DNA from: CBDDFN01 sp965227065
Lineage (GTDB): Bacteria > Pseudomonadota > Alphaproteobacteria > SPJN01
Assembly: GCA_965227065.1 (NCBI GenBank)
Contig: CBDDFN010000020.1
Coordinates: 186,001-250,000 of the forward strand
Reading direction: 5' to 3'
DNA length: 64,000 nucleotides
Below, in pieces: positions 16,537 through 26,312 of the stretch. A program made the position numbers and the translations under genes. A model generated the notes under the pieces. That model had not been told where the DNA came from. It was given only the letters and a program-made list of their open reading frames with translations, and made no database searches. The stretch's first letter is position 1. The number at the start of each line of letters is the position of its first letter.

Positions 16537-16917
16537 ATGGCTGATATCGAAAAAATTGCAGAAGAGCTGTCGAACCTGACGGTTCTCGAAGCGGCTGAAT
16601 TGTCGAAGCTTCTCGAAGAGAAGTGGGGCGTGTCTGCTGCGGCTCCGGTCGCGGTTGCGGCTGCGCCGGGTGCCGGTGGCGGTGACGCCGCTGCGGCTGA
16701 AGAAAAGGATGAGTTTGACGTCATCCTCGCTTCGGCCGGCGACAAGAAAATCAACGTCATTAAGGAAGTCCGGGCGATCACCGGTCTGGGCCTTAAAGAC
16801 GCCAAAGAACTCGTCGAAGGTGCGCCCAAGCCCGTTAAGGAAGGCGCTTCGAAAGACGAAGCCAACGAGATCAAAGAAAAACTCGAAGCCGCTGGCGCAA
16901 CCGTCGAACTCAAGTAA
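16537..16917 (+). CDS. rplL: 50S ribosomal protein L7/L12
   Basis: A 126-residue stalk protein that recruits translational GTPases. The N-terminal dimerisation helix (IEKIAEELSNLTVLEAAELSKL) is followed by an Ala/Gly-rich hinge (about residues 36-56) and the conserved C-terminal domain (EFDVILASAGDKKINVIK and the GLGLKDAKELVEGAPK GTPase-contact surface). It is normally present in several copies per ribosome. An AAGGAAAC site precedes the ATG. Confidence 0.98.
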   Translation: MADIEKIAEELSNLTVLEAAELSKLLEEKWGVSAAAPVAVAAAPGAGGGDAAAAEEKDEFDVILASAGDKKINVIKEVRAITGLGLKDAKELVEGAPKPVKEGASKDEANEIKEKLEAAGATVELK

Positions 16918-16960
16918 TTCGACGAGCCAGGCGGGAGTTTTCTCTCGATTTCACACTGAG

Positions 16961-17029
16961 CCCCAGGCCGGATTCTCCGGTCTGGGGTTCGGCGCCCCAA
17001 CAGGCGCCAAGCCGGAATTTAACCGGTCC
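16961..17029 (+). promoter_or_regulatory. Hairpin cluster between rplL and rpoB (attenuator or processing region)
   Basis: Three stems follow each other. CCCCAGGCCGG pairs with CCGGTCTGGGG (16961-16987), GGCGCC pairs with GGCGCC around CCAACA (16991-17008), and CCGG pairs with CCGG near 17012-17026. None is followed by a T-tract. In E. coli the same interval contains an attenuator and an RNase III site that set the ratio of ribosomal protein to polymerase; a similar role is inferred here. Confidence 0.55.
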
Positions 17030-17064
17030 CTAAGGACCCCAGACGCGAAAGTGGCGGCACGAGT

Positions 17065-20000
17065 ATGACGGCAGGCAATCAGGCAGAACTCACCTTCACC
17101 GGCAAAAAGCGTATTCGCAAATTCTTCGGTCACATTCCCGAAGTTGCGCAAATGCCCAACCTTATCGAAGTGCAGAAACGCTCTTACGACGCGTTCTTGC
17201 TGCGTGAATTGCAGGCCGATGCACGGCCCGATGAGGGATTGGAAGGCGTGTTCCGGTCGGTTTTCCCGATTTCGGATTTCTCCGAAACCGCGACGCTGGA
17301 ATTTGTCCGCTACGAGTTTGACGAGCCGAAATATGACACTGAAGAGTGTCAGCAGCGCGGTCTGACCTATTCGGCGCCCTTGAAGGTGACGCTGCGTCTG
17401 ATCGTGTTTGATGTCGATGAAGACACAGGCGCCAAGTCGGTTCTCGATATCAAGGAACAAGATGTCTATATGGGCGATATGCCCTTCATGACCGATCACG
17501 GCACGTTCATCGTGAACGGGACCGAGCGGGTGATCGTTTCCCAGATGCACCGCTCTCCGGGCGTGTTTTTCGATCATGACCGCGGCAAGACCCATGTGTC
17601 GGGCAAGCTTTTGTTTGCCGCCCGCGTCATTCCCTATCGCGGCTCGTGGCTCGATTTCGAATATGACGCCAAAGATATTGTTCATGTCCGCATTGACCGG
17701 CGCCGCAAATTGCCTGCGACGACGCTGCTTTATGCGCTGGGCATGAATTCCGAAGAAATCCTGCATTTCTTCTATGACAAGATTTCCTACAAATATAATG
17801 CCAAGAAAGAAGGCTGGACGACCCCGTTTGACCCCGAAAAGTTCAAGGGCCTCAAGCCGCTGCACGATCTGGTCGATGCCAAAACCGGTGATGTCGTGGT
17901 TGAAGCGGGTACCAAAATCACGCCCCGCAAGGCGCGCCTGATTGCCGAAGCGGGCACCAAGGAACTCATCGTGTCGACCGAAGATTTGCTTGGCCGCTAT
18001 GCCGCCTGGGATCTCATCGATGAAGGCACGGGCGAGCTTCTGGTTGAAGCCGGCGACGAGCTGACCGAAGATACGATCAACACGCTGGTTGAAAACGGGT
18101 TTAACGAGCTTGAAGTGCTCGACATCGACGAAGTCAATGTTGGCCCGTACATCCGCAACACGCTCAAGGCTGACCGCGCCGAAGACCGTGACACCGCGCT
18201 GGTGGATATTTACCGCGTGATGCGTCCGGGTGAGCCGGCGACTGAGGAAACCGCAACCGCGTTGTTTGAAGGGCTGTTCTTCGATTCAGAGCGCTATGAC
18301 CTGTCGGCTGTTGGCCGGGTCAAGCTCAATGCCCGTCTCGAACTCGATGCCGAAGATACGGTTCGCGTGCTGCGCAAGGACGATATTCTCGCCGTCATCA
18401 AGACGCTGGTTGAGCTGCGCGACGGCAAAGGCGAAGTCGACGATATTGACCATCTTGGCAACCGCCGGGTCCGCTCGGTCGGTGAGCTGATGGAAAACCA
18501 GTATCGCGTTGGTCTGCTGCGCATGGAACGCGCGATCAAGGAGCGGATGAGCTCGGTCGAAATCGACACGATCATGCCCCAGGACCTGATCAACTCGAAG
18601 CCGGTTGCGGCGGCGGTGCGTGAATTCTTCGGTTCCTCGCAGCTGTCGCAATTTATGGATCAGACCAACCCTCTGTCCGAGATCACCCACAAGCGGCGTT
18701 TGTCGGCGCTTGGTCCGGGTGGTCTGACGCGTGAACGCGCGGGCTTTGAAGTGCGCGACGTGCACCCCACCCATTATGGCCGGATTTGCCCGATTGAAAC
18801 GCCGGAAGGCCCCAATATTGGCTTGATCAACTCGCTCGCCACCTATGCGCGGGTGAACAAATACGGCTTTATCGAATCGCCCTACCGCAAGGTTGAGGAT
18901 GGCCATGTGACCGCAGAGACGGTCTATCTGTCGGCGATGGAAGAGGGCAAATACACCATTGCCCAGGCCAACGCCCCGATTGATGAGAAGGGCCGCTTCG
19001 TCAATGATCTGGTGTCGTGCCGCAAGTCGGGCGACTTTGTCATGACGACGCCCGATCAGATCAACTTTATGGATGTGTCGCCGAAACAGCTGGTTTCGGT
19101 TGCCGCCTCGCTCATCCCCTTCCTTGAAAACGATGATGCGAACCGGGCGCTGATGGGCTCGAACATGCAGCGTCAGGCTGTGCCGCTGATCAAGGCTGAA
19201 GCGCCGTTTGTCGGCACCGGCATGGAAGAGGTTGTCGCCCGTGATTCAGGCGCGGCCGTGGTGGCCCGCCGCAACGGTATTGTCGAGCAGGTCGATGCCC
19301 GCCGCATCGTTATTCGCGCGACCGAAGAAACCGATGTCCGCAAGTCCGGCGTCGACATTCACAATCTGCGTAAGTTCCAACGCTCCAACCAGGATACCTG
19401 CATCACGCAGCGTCCGGTGGTGAAGGTGGGCGATCATGTCCGCGCCGGTGATGTCATTGCTGATGGCCCGTCGACGGATCTGGGTGAGTTGGCGCTGGGC
19501 CGCAATGCGCTGGTCGCGTTCATGCCGTGGAATGGCTACAACTTTGAGGATTCGATCCTGATCTCTGAGCGTATCGTGAAGGACGATGTCTTCACCTCGA
19601 TCCATATCGAGGAATTTGAGGTCATGGCCCGCGATACCAAGCTTGGCCCCGAAGAGATCACCCGCGACATTCCCAATGTCGGTGAAGAAAACCTGTCCAA
19701 TCTGGATGAGGCCGGCATTGTCTATATCGGCGCCGAAGTTAAGCCGCAGGACATTCTGGTCGGCAAGGTGACGCCCAAAGGCGAAAGCCCGATGACGCCG
19801 GAAGAAAAACTTCTGCGCGCGATCTTTGGTGAGAAAGCGTCCGATGTGCGTGACACCTCGCTTAAAGTTCCCCCGGGAGTGACCGGTACGGTCGTCGAGG
19901 TTCGCGTCTTTAATCGTCACGGCATCGACAAGGATGAGCGCGCGCTGGCGATTGAGCAGGCCGAAATTGAACGGCTCGCCAAGGACCGCGATGACGAACA

Positions 20001-21204
20001 GGCCATTCTGGACCGCAACACCTATGGCCGCCTGCATGAGATGCTGTTGAACAAGCAGATTGCCAAGGCGCCCAAGGGCTATGATGCCAGCTCCAAAGTG
20101 ACCGAGGCGCTTCTTGAAGAAATGCCGCGCGGCCGCTGGTGGGAAATTGCGCTGACCAACGAACAGGCCATGGCTGATGTCGAAGGGCTCAAAAAGCTCT
20201 ATGACGAAAACCGTGACCGTTTGCAGGCCCGTTTTGAAGACAAGGTCGACAAGGTTCAGCGCGGTGACGAACTGCCCCCGGGCGTGATGAAAATGGTCAA
20301 GGTCTTTGTCGCGGTGAAGCGCAAGCTTCAACCCGGTGACAAGATGGCCGGCCGTCACGGCAACAAAGGTGTGATCTCGCGGATTGTTCCCGCCGAAGAC
20401 ATGCCCTTCCTTGAAGACGGCACGCCGGTCGATGTGGTGCTCAACCCGCTGGGCGTTCCCTCGCGAATGAATGTCGGGCAGATCCTGGAAACCCATCTGG
20501 GATGGGCCGCCCATGGTCTGGGCCGTCAGATCGGCGATGCGGTGGACCAGTACAAGCGTGCCGGCAAGATCGACCCGATCAAGAAGGCGCTCAAACACGC
20601 CTATGGCGACGAGGTTTACAAATACAAGGTCGATTCGATCACCGAAGAAGGCGATCTGATCGAGCTTGGCGAAAACCTGCGCGCCGGTGTGCCGATGGCA
20701 ACGCCTGTGTTCGATGGCGCGACCCAGGATGACATTATCGATCATCTGACGCGCGGCGGCTTCCACAATTCGGGACAGTCAAACCTGTTCGATGGCCGGA
20801 CCGGCGAGCAATTCGACCGTCCGGTGACGGTGGGCTACATCTATATGCTCAAGCTGCACCATCTGGTCGATGACAAGATCCATGCCCGTTCAATCGGCCC
20901 GTACTCGCTCGTTACCCAGCAGCCGCTGGGTGGTAAGGCGCAGTTCGGTGGTCAGCGCTTTGGTGAGATGGAAGTCTGGGCGTTGCAGGCCTATGGTGCT
21001 GCTTATACGCTGCAGGAAATGCTCACGGTGAAGTCTGACGATGTGGCCGGCCGGACCAAGGTCTATGAAGCGATTGTCCGCGGTGACGACACGTTTGAAG
21101 CGGGGATCCCCGAAAGCTTCAACGTTCTCATCAAGGAAATGCGCTCGCTTGGCCTCAATGTCGAGCTGACCAATGTCGAAGAGCCGTCCGCGGACGAAGA
21201 GTAA
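17065..21204 (+). CDS. rpoB: DNA-directed RNA polymerase subunit beta
   Basis: A 1379-residue beta subunit, longer than E. coli RpoB (1342) as usual in alphaproteobacteria. The rifampicin-binding cluster FFGSSQLSQFMDQTNPL and HKRRLSALGPGG (about residues 521-555) carries the usual susceptible residues. KPQDILVGKVTPKGE and GDKMAGRHGNKGV are typical catalytic-side motifs, and the C-terminal clamp region ends ELTNVEEPSADEE. Its start follows the rplL-rpoB hairpin region and rpoC follows after 39 bases. Confidence 0.99.
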   Translation: MTAGNQAELTFTGKKRIRKFFGHIPEVAQMPNLIEVQKRSYDAFLLRELQADARPDEGLEGVFRSVFPISDFSETATLEFVRYEFDEPKYDTEECQQRGLTYSAPLKVTLRLIVFDVDEDTGAKSVLDIKEQDVYMGDMPFMTDHGTFIVNGTERVIVSQMHRSPGVFFDHDRGKTHVSGKLLFAARVIPYRGSWLDFEYDAKDIVHVRIDRRRKLPATTLLYALGMNSEEILHFFYDKISYKYNAKKEGWTTPFDPEKFKGLKPLHDLVDAKTGDVVVEAGTKITPRKARLIAEAGTKELIVSTEDLLGRYAAWDLIDEGTGELLVEAGDELTEDTINTLVENGFNELEVLDIDEVNVGPYIRNTLKADRAEDRDTALVDIYRVMRPGEPATEETATALFEGLFFDSERYDLSAVGRVKLNARLELDAEDTVRVLRKDDILAVIKTLVELRDGKGEVDDIDHLGNRRVRSVGELMENQYRVGLLRMERAIKERMSSVEIDTIMPQDLINSKPVAAAVREFFGSSQLSQFMDQTNPLSEITHKRRLSALGPGGLTRERAGFEVRDVHPTHYGRICPIETPEGPNIGLINSLATYARVNKYGFIESPYRKVEDGHVTAETVYLSAMEEGKYTIAQANAPIDEKGRFVNDLVSCRKSGDFVMTTPDQINFMDVSPKQLVSVAASLIPFLENDDANRALMGSNMQRQAVPLIKAEAPFVGTGMEEVVARDSGAAVVARRNGIVEQVDARRIVIRATEETDVRKSGVDIHNLRKFQRSNQDTCITQRPVVKVGDHVRAGDVIADGPSTDLGELALGRNALVAFMPWNGYNFEDSILISERIVKDDVFTSIHIEEFEVMARDTKLGPEEITRDIPNVGEENLSNLDEAGIVYIGAEVKPQDILVGKVTPKGESPMTPEEKLLRAIFGEKASDVRDTSLKVPPGVTGTVVEVRVFNRHGIDKDERALAIEQAEIERLAKDRDDEQAILDRNTYGRLHEMLLNKQIAKAPKGYDASSKVTEALLEEMPRGRWWEIALTNEQAMADVEGLKKLYDENRDRLQARFEDKVDKVQRGDELPPGVMKMVKVFVAVKRKLQPGDKMAGRHGNKGVISRIVPAEDMPFLEDGTPVDVVLNPLGVPSRMNVGQILETHLGWAAHGLGRQIGDAVDQYKRAGKIDPIKKALKHAYGDEVYKYKVDSITEEGDLIELGENLRAGVPMATPVFDGATQDDIIDHLTRGGFHNSGQSNLFDGRTGEQFDRPVTVGYIYMLKLHHLVDDKIHARSIGPYSLVTQQPLGGKAQFGGQRFGEMEVWALQAYGAAYTLQEMLTVKSDDVAGRTKVYEAIVRGDDTFEAGIPESFNVLIKEMRSLGLNVELTNVEEPSADEE

Positions 21205-21243
21205 GTTTTATTGAAGGTCACGACCTTCACGAAGGAGCGATGA

Positions 21244-24200
21244 ATGAACCAGGAAGTCGCCAATATTTTCTCGCCGACTGAAAAGCGCGAGACTTTCGAC
21301 TCGATCCGCATTTCGCTGGCGAGCCCTGAAAAAATCCTGTCCTGGTCGTATGGCGAAATCAAAAAGCCTGAAACGATCAACTACCGGACCTTCAAGCCTG
21401 AGCGGGACGGCCTGTTCTGCGCGCGCATCTTTGGCCCGATCAAGGATTATGAGTGCTTGTGCGGCAAATATAAGCGCATGAAGTACAAAGGCATCGTGTG
21501 TGAAAAATGCGGTGTCGAGGTGACCTTGTCGAAGGTCCGGCGTGAGCGCATGGGCCATATCGAACTGGCCGCACCGGTGGCGCATATCTGGTTCCTCAAA
21601 TCGCTGCCCTCGCGGATCGGTCTTCTGCTCGACATGACGCTCAAGGACATTGAGCGGGTCTTGTACTTTGAAAGCTTTGTGGTGCTGGAGCCGGGCCTGA
21701 CCCCGCTCAAAGAACGTCAGCTGCTGACCGAAGAAGAATATTACGACGCGCAAGATGAATATGGCGAAGACAGCTTCACCGCCTCGATTGGTGCGGAAGC
21801 CATTCGCGAGATCATGATGAGCATCGATCTTTCGGCCGAGCGTGAAAAAGTGCGCGAAGAGCTGCGCCACACCAAATCCGAGCTTAAGCCCAAGAAGCTC
21901 GTCAAGCGTCTCAAGCTGATCGATGCGTTCCTTGAATCGGGCAACAAGCCTGAATGGATGATCATGACGATCGTGCCGGTCATTCCGCCGGAACTGCGCC
22001 CGCTGGTGCCTTTGGATGGCGGCCGGTTTGCCACCTCGGATCTCAATGATCTTTATCGCCGCGTCATCAACCGGAACAACCGTCTCAAGCGGCTGATGGA
22101 ACTGCGCGCGCCCGACATCATCATCCGCAACGAGAAGCGGATGTTGCAGGAATCGGTCGATGCCCTGTTTGACAATGGCCGCCGTGGCCGCGTGATCACG
22201 GGTGCGAACAAGCGTCCGCTGAAATCGCTGTCGGACATGCTGAAAGGCAAGCAAGGCCGCTTCCGTCAGAACCTGCTGGGTAAGCGGGTCGATTATTCGG
22301 GCCGTTCGGTCATCGTGGTGGGCCCCGAGCTCAAACTGCATCAATGCGGCCTGCCCAAAAAGATGGCGCTGGAACTCTTCAAGCCCTTCATCTATTCCAA
22401 GCTTGAAGCCCAGGGTTTGGCGGCCACCGTCAAGCAGGCCAAAAAGCTGGTCGAGAAGGAACGTCCCGAAGTCTGGGATATTCTTGATGAGGTGATCCGC
22501 GAGCATCCCGTGATGCTCAACCGGGCGCCGACGCTGCACCGTCTGGGCATACAGGCGTTTGAACCGGTGCTGATTGAGGGCAAGGCGATCCAGCTTCACC
22601 CGCTGGTCTGTACCGCCTTTAACGCCGACTTTGACGGTGACCAGATGGCCGTTCACGTACCGCTGTCGCTTGAAGCCCAGCTTGAAGCGCGCGTGCTGAT
22701 GATGTCGACCAACAACATCCTGGCACCGGCCAACGGCAAGCCGATTATCGTGCCCAGCCAGGACATCATTCTGGGCCTGTACTACATCACCATGGAAAAG
22801 CCGAATGAGCCGGGCGAGGGAATGATCTTCTCCACGCTGGGTGAGATCGAACATGCGCTGCATGATGGTGTGGTAACGCTGCACGCCAAGGTCAAAGGCC
22901 GCTTCCACACGGTGGATGAAGACGGCAATCCGGTTGTTAAGACCGTTGAAGGCACACCGGGCCGTCTGATGCTCGCCAATCTTCTGCCCAAAAGCACCAA
23001 GATCGGCTTTGACCTCGTCAACCGGCTGATGACCAAAAAGGAAATCAGTCACGTCATCGACACGGTCTATCGTCATTGCGGCCAGAAAGACACGGTGATC
23101 TTCTGTGACCGGATCATGGATCTGGGCTTCAAGCAGGCCTGCCATGCCGGTATTTCCTTCGGCAAGGACGACATGGTCGTGCCGGATGAAAAAGCCAAGC
23201 TGGTTGAAGACACCCGCACGCTCGTCAAGGAATATGAGCAGCAATACATTGATGGCCTCATCACCCAGGGCGAGAAGTACAACAAGGTTGTCGACGCCTG
23301 GGCGCAGTGCACCGACAAAGTTGCCGATGCGATGATGACCAAGATCCGCGCCGAAGTGGTCAATGAAGAGACCGGCCGGCTTGAGAACATCAACTCGATC
23401 TACATGATGGCGCACTCGGGTGCGCGGGGCTCCCCCGCACAGATGAAGCAGCTTGGCGGAATGCGCGGCCTGATGGCCAAGCCAAGCGGCGAGATCATCG
23501 AAACTCCGATCATCTCGAACTTTAAAGAAGGCCTGTCGGTGGCCGAGTACTTCAACTCGACCCACGGCGCCCGGAAAGGTCTGGCTGACACCGCACTCAA
23601 AACGGCGAACTCGGGGTATCTCACCCGCCGTCTGGTCGATGTCGCGCAAGACTGCATCATCACCGAACGCGATTGCGGCACCACCAACGGCCTGCTGGTT
23701 GAGGCCGTCATTGAAGGCGGTGAAGTGATCGAGGAACTCGGCGAACGCATTCTGGGCCGTCACGCGGCTGAGGATATTGTCGATCCCACCTCGGGCGAGG
23801 TGCTCGTCAAGGCGGCTGTCGAAATTGACGAACATGGCGTGAAAGCGATTGAAGCGGCCGGCATCCAGTCGGTGAAAATCCGCTCAATCCTGACCTGTGA
23901 AACCAAGCATGGCGCTTGCGGCAACTGTTATGGCCGTGACCTTGCACGTGGTACGCAAGTCAATGTCGGCGAAGCGGTCGGCGTTATTGCCGCCCAGTCG
24001 ATTGGCGAACCGGGCACCCAGCTCACCATGCGGACCTTCCACATTGGTGGCGCGGCAACGGTTGCCGAGCAGTCCTATACCGAATCAAACCATGACGGCA
24101 CCGTCCGGCTGGACGACGCTACGGTCGTGCGCGATTCGAGCGGCTCGCTCATTGTTATGAGCCGGAACACGCATCTGGTCATCGTCGATGATCAGGGCCG

Positions 24201-25437
24201 TGACCGGGCCAGCCACAAGCTCGCCTATGGCACCAAGCTGATGGTTGAAGAGGGCCAGACGGTCAAAAAAGGCCAGCGTCTGTGTGAATGGGATCCCTAC
24301 ACGCTTCCCATCATCACAGAGCTTGAGGGCACCGCGAAGTTTGAAGATGTCGTACCGGGCGTGTCGGCTCGTGACGAGGTGGATGAAACCACCGGCATCA
24401 CGACTAAGCATATTGCCGACTGGCGGGCGTCTGCGAAGGCGTCCGACCTGAAACCGGCAATCGCACTTGTCGACGACAAGGGTGAAATCCTCACATTCGC
24501 CAATGGCAATGAGGCGCGCTATCCGCTCGCCGTCGGCGCGATTTTGTCGGTTGAGGATGGCCAGACCGTTCATTCGGGTGACGTCATTGCGCGGATCCCG
24601 TCCGAAGCCGCCAAGACCCGGGATATTACCGGTGGTCTGCCGCGGGTGGCCGAACTGTTTGAGGCCCGCAAGCCCAAGGACCATGCGGTCATTGCCGATA
24701 TCTCCGGCACGATCCACTTCGAAAAAGACTATAAGAACAAGCGCCGGGTGGTTATCCGCTCCACCGAAGAGGATCAGGAGCCCGTCGAATATCTCCTGCC
24801 CAAGGGTAAGCATATTGCCGCCCAGGAAGGCGATTTCATCCAGAAGGGTGAATATATCATCGACGGTAACCCCAGCCCCCACGACATTCTGCGGGTGATG
24901 GGTGTTGAAGCGCTGGCCTCTTATCTGGTCAATGAAATCCAGGAGGTCTATCGTCTCCAGGGTGTGAAGATCAATGACAAGCATATCGAAGTCATTGTCA
25001 GCCAGATGATGCAGAAGGTCGAAGTGACCAATCCGGGTGACTCAACCCTGCTGATCGGCGAACAGGTCGACCAGCTTGAGTTTGAAGAAGCCAATGAGCG
25101 CGCCCTGGCCGAAGGCGGTTTGCCCGCCGAAGCCATGCCGATCCTGCTGGGCATCACCAAAGCTTCGCTCCAGACCCGGTCGTTCATCTCGGCGGCGTCG
25201 TTCCAGGAGACGACGCGGGTGCTGACCGAAGCCTCGGTCAATGGCAAGGTCGACACGCTCGAAGGTCTGAAAGAAAACGTCATTGTCGGACGTCTCATCC
25301 CGGCCGGTACCGGCTCGCTGATGAACCAGTTCCGCCGTGTCGCGCATGACCGTGACAAGGCTGTGCTGGCCGAACGCCAGGCGCGCGGCATCGGCGCGTC
25401 GGAAGACGAGGGCGGTGACGAGGAAAGCGCTGCCTGA
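21244..25437 (+). CDS. rpoC: DNA-directed RNA polymerase subunit beta'
   Basis: A 1397-residue beta' subunit. The N-terminal zinc ribbon has C71, C73, C86 and C89. The absolutely conserved active-site motif NADFDGDQ (residues 460-467) provides the three magnesium-binding aspartates. The second zinc site includes C885, C892 and C895 (CETKHGACGNC) together with the earlier DCGTTNG cysteine. An AAGGAGCGATGA site precedes the ATG. The gene ends the rplJL-rpoBC unit; an intrinsic terminator lies 108 bases beyond the stop. Confidence 0.99.
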   Translation: MNQEVANIFSPTEKRETFDSIRISLASPEKILSWSYGEIKKPETINYRTFKPERDGLFCARIFGPIKDYECLCGKYKRMKYKGIVCEKCGVEVTLSKVRRERMGHIELAAPVAHIWFLKSLPSRIGLLLDMTLKDIERVLYFESFVVLEPGLTPLKERQLLTEEEYYDAQDEYGEDSFTASIGAEAIREIMMSIDLSAEREKVREELRHTKSELKPKKLVKRLKLIDAFLESGNKPEWMIMTIVPVIPPELRPLVPLDGGRFATSDLNDLYRRVINRNNRLKRLMELRAPDIIIRNEKRMLQESVDALFDNGRRGRVITGANKRPLKSLSDMLKGKQGRFRQNLLGKRVDYSGRSVIVVGPELKLHQCGLPKKMALELFKPFIYSKLEAQGLAATVKQAKKLVEKERPEVWDILDEVIREHPVMLNRAPTLHRLGIQAFEPVLIEGKAIQLHPLVCTAFNADFDGDQMAVHVPLSLEAQLEARVLMMSTNNILAPANGKPIIVPSQDIILGLYYITMEKPNEPGEGMIFSTLGEIEHALHDGVVTLHAKVKGRFHTVDEDGNPVVKTVEGTPGRLMLANLLPKSTKIGFDLVNRLMTKKEISHVIDTVYRHCGQKDTVIFCDRIMDLGFKQACHAGISFGKDDMVVPDEKAKLVEDTRTLVKEYEQQYIDGLITQGEKYNKVVDAWAQCTDKVADAMMTKIRAEVVNEETGRLENINSIYMMAHSGARGSPAQMKQLGGMRGLMAKPSGEIIETPIISNFKEGLSVAEYFNSTHGARKGLADTALKTANSGYLTRRLVDVAQDCIITERDCGTTNGLLVEAVIEGGEVIEELGERILGRHAAEDIVDPTSGEVLVKAAVEIDEHGVKAIEAAGIQSVKIRSILTCETKHGACGNCYGRDLARGTQVNVGEAVGVIAAQSIGEPGTQLTMRTFHIGGAATVAEQSYTESNHDGTVRLDDATVVRDSSGSLIVMSRNTHLVIVDDQGRDRASHKLAYGTKLMVEEGQTVKKGQRLCEWDPYTLPIITELEGTAKFEDVVPGVSARDEVDETTGITTKHIADWRASAKASDLKPAIALVDDKGEILTFANGNEARYPLAVGAILSVEDGQTVHSGDVIARIPSEAAKTRDITGGLPRVAELFEARKPKDHAVIADISGTIHFEKDYKNKRRVVIRSTEEDQEPVEYLLPKGKHIAAQEGDFIQKGEYIIDGNPSPHDILRVMGVEALASYLVNEIQEVYRLQGVKINDKHIEVIVSQMMQKVEVTNPGDSTLLIGEQVDQLEFEEANERALAEGGLPAEAMPILLGITKASLQTRSFISAASFQETTRVLTEASVNGKVDTLEGLKENVIVGRLIPAGTGSLMNQFRRVAHDRDKAVLAERQARGIGASEDEGGDEESAA

Positions 25438-25442
25438 GGCCA

Positions 25443-25537
25443 TCGTCATTCTGGAGGAGCGCCCTCAGGCGCGACATTCCGAATCTTGGCTGACTGGCGA
25501 ACGCTCACAAGATGCTGATCCAAGTTCAGCATGACGG
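25443..25537. repeat. Diverged GTCAT-type palindromic intergenic repeat
   Basis: It begins with CGTCATTCTGG and ends with a TTCAGCATGACGG arm, so its ends are inverted GTCAT boxes like the better-preserved copies at 25650 and 55799. The interior also has CCGAATCTTGG near 25474, a variant of the CCGGAATCT box. It lies between rpoC and the terminator. Confidence 0.5.
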
Positions 25538-25545
25538 AACAGGAG

Positions 25546-25580
25546 AAACCCCGCTGGATGTGCGTCCGGCGGGGTTTTTT
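25546..25580 (+). terminator. Intrinsic terminator of the rpoBC operon
   Basis: AAACCCCGC (25546-25554) and GCGGGGTTT (25569-25577) form a perfect nine-base-pair stem, extended internally by GGA/TCC, followed by a run of six Ts (25575-25580). Confidence 0.9.
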
Positions 25581-25649
25581 CATGGCGCGATGGAACGCGC
25601 GCCATTTTCGCTTCGCGAGGGGGGATGATGCGCCGCTTTGCCTTGCCCC

Positions 25650-25791
25650 GTCATTCCGGCCAAGCGCCTAGCAAAGGCGCGCGCGCCGGAATCTGTTGGC
25701 ACGGAGAGGAGCACAGCACAGCCTTGATCCGTTGAGCCGGATCGACACCAGATTCCGGCATTCCGCTCCGGGGAGCGAAAGCCGGAATGAC
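25650..25791. repeat. Compound palindromic intergenic repeat, copy A
   Basis: The order is GTCATTCCGG (25650), CCGGAATCTG (25686), a 53-base spacer, CAGATTCCGG (25749), CCGGAATGAC (25782). Each half folds into a hairpin, and the whole is also an inverted repeat. The same order with the same 53-base spacer recurs at 55799-55943. It resembles REP/BIME-type extragenic repeats. Confidence 0.8.
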
Positions 25792-26056
25792 GAATTTTCT
25801 CCACCCCCCGGCATCCCGACCTTGATTCGGGATCTTAGGGGCGGTTGAATCTCCTAAAAGAGTCTGAATGTCGGCTCTGAAGCGCCTCCTGTACAATGAC
25901 GGTTTTGCATCTTGAAACAGCACGGAGTGGCCGGGATAGGGGAACCCAATGGCAGAAAAAGCGAGCAATCTCCCCTTTGACTGCGACACATGCTCCCCAA
26001 ACCCCTGGTGCGGCCAAAATGACCGGCAAAACCGGGATTTTCTTTGCCTGGCTGTG

Positions 26057-26086
26057 TTGACGGCAGGGCCGATTGGGGCGTATAAG
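26057..26086 (+). promoter_or_regulatory. Probable promoter of the str operon (rpsL)
   Basis: TTGACG (26057-26062) and TATAAG (26081-26086) are spaced by 18 bases. The sequence just after the -10 box (GCGCGCC) is GC-rich, as in discriminators of stringently controlled ribosomal promoters. It predicts a long 5' leader of about 245 bases before rpsL. Confidence 0.65.
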
Positions 26087-26292
26087 GCGCGCCACGAAAC
26101 GAACAGGCCGTAAATCGCGCGGATGCCTGGGCCGACCAAGGGCTCGCACACAAGCTTTTTAAACGCTGTTCTCGTTCGACTGAGACATGAATGGGGCACG
26201 ATCCGCTGATTTTCAGCTGATCCTCTGATTTTTGAGCCGGCGCGCAAGCCGATAGGGATGCGCGCACGGGCGGCCTCTTGTCATTGGAACGC

Positions 26293-26312
26293 CGCGCGCA
26301 TTGGTGCGCGCG
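26293..26312 (+). promoter_or_regulatory. Leader hairpin upstream of rpsL
   Basis: CGCGCGCA and TGCGCGCG form a perfect eight-base-pair stem with a TTGG tetraloop, ending 27 bases before the rpsL start and just ahead of its AGAGGA ribosome binding site. It could influence ribosome access or serve as an autoregulatory site; this is inference. Confidence 0.5.

Noticed and set aside
19246..20766. Long antisense open frames across rpoB, rpoC and fusA
   Set aside because: They mirror highly conserved genes on the opposite strand, and their His/Arg/Gly-rich composition is typical of reverse-frame shadows in GC-rich DNA.
25835..26149. Minus-strand open frame between rpoC and rpsL
   Set aside because: It has no ribosome binding site and no recognisable motif. 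It overlaps other open frames in the same GC-rich stretch and runs through the probable str promoter.
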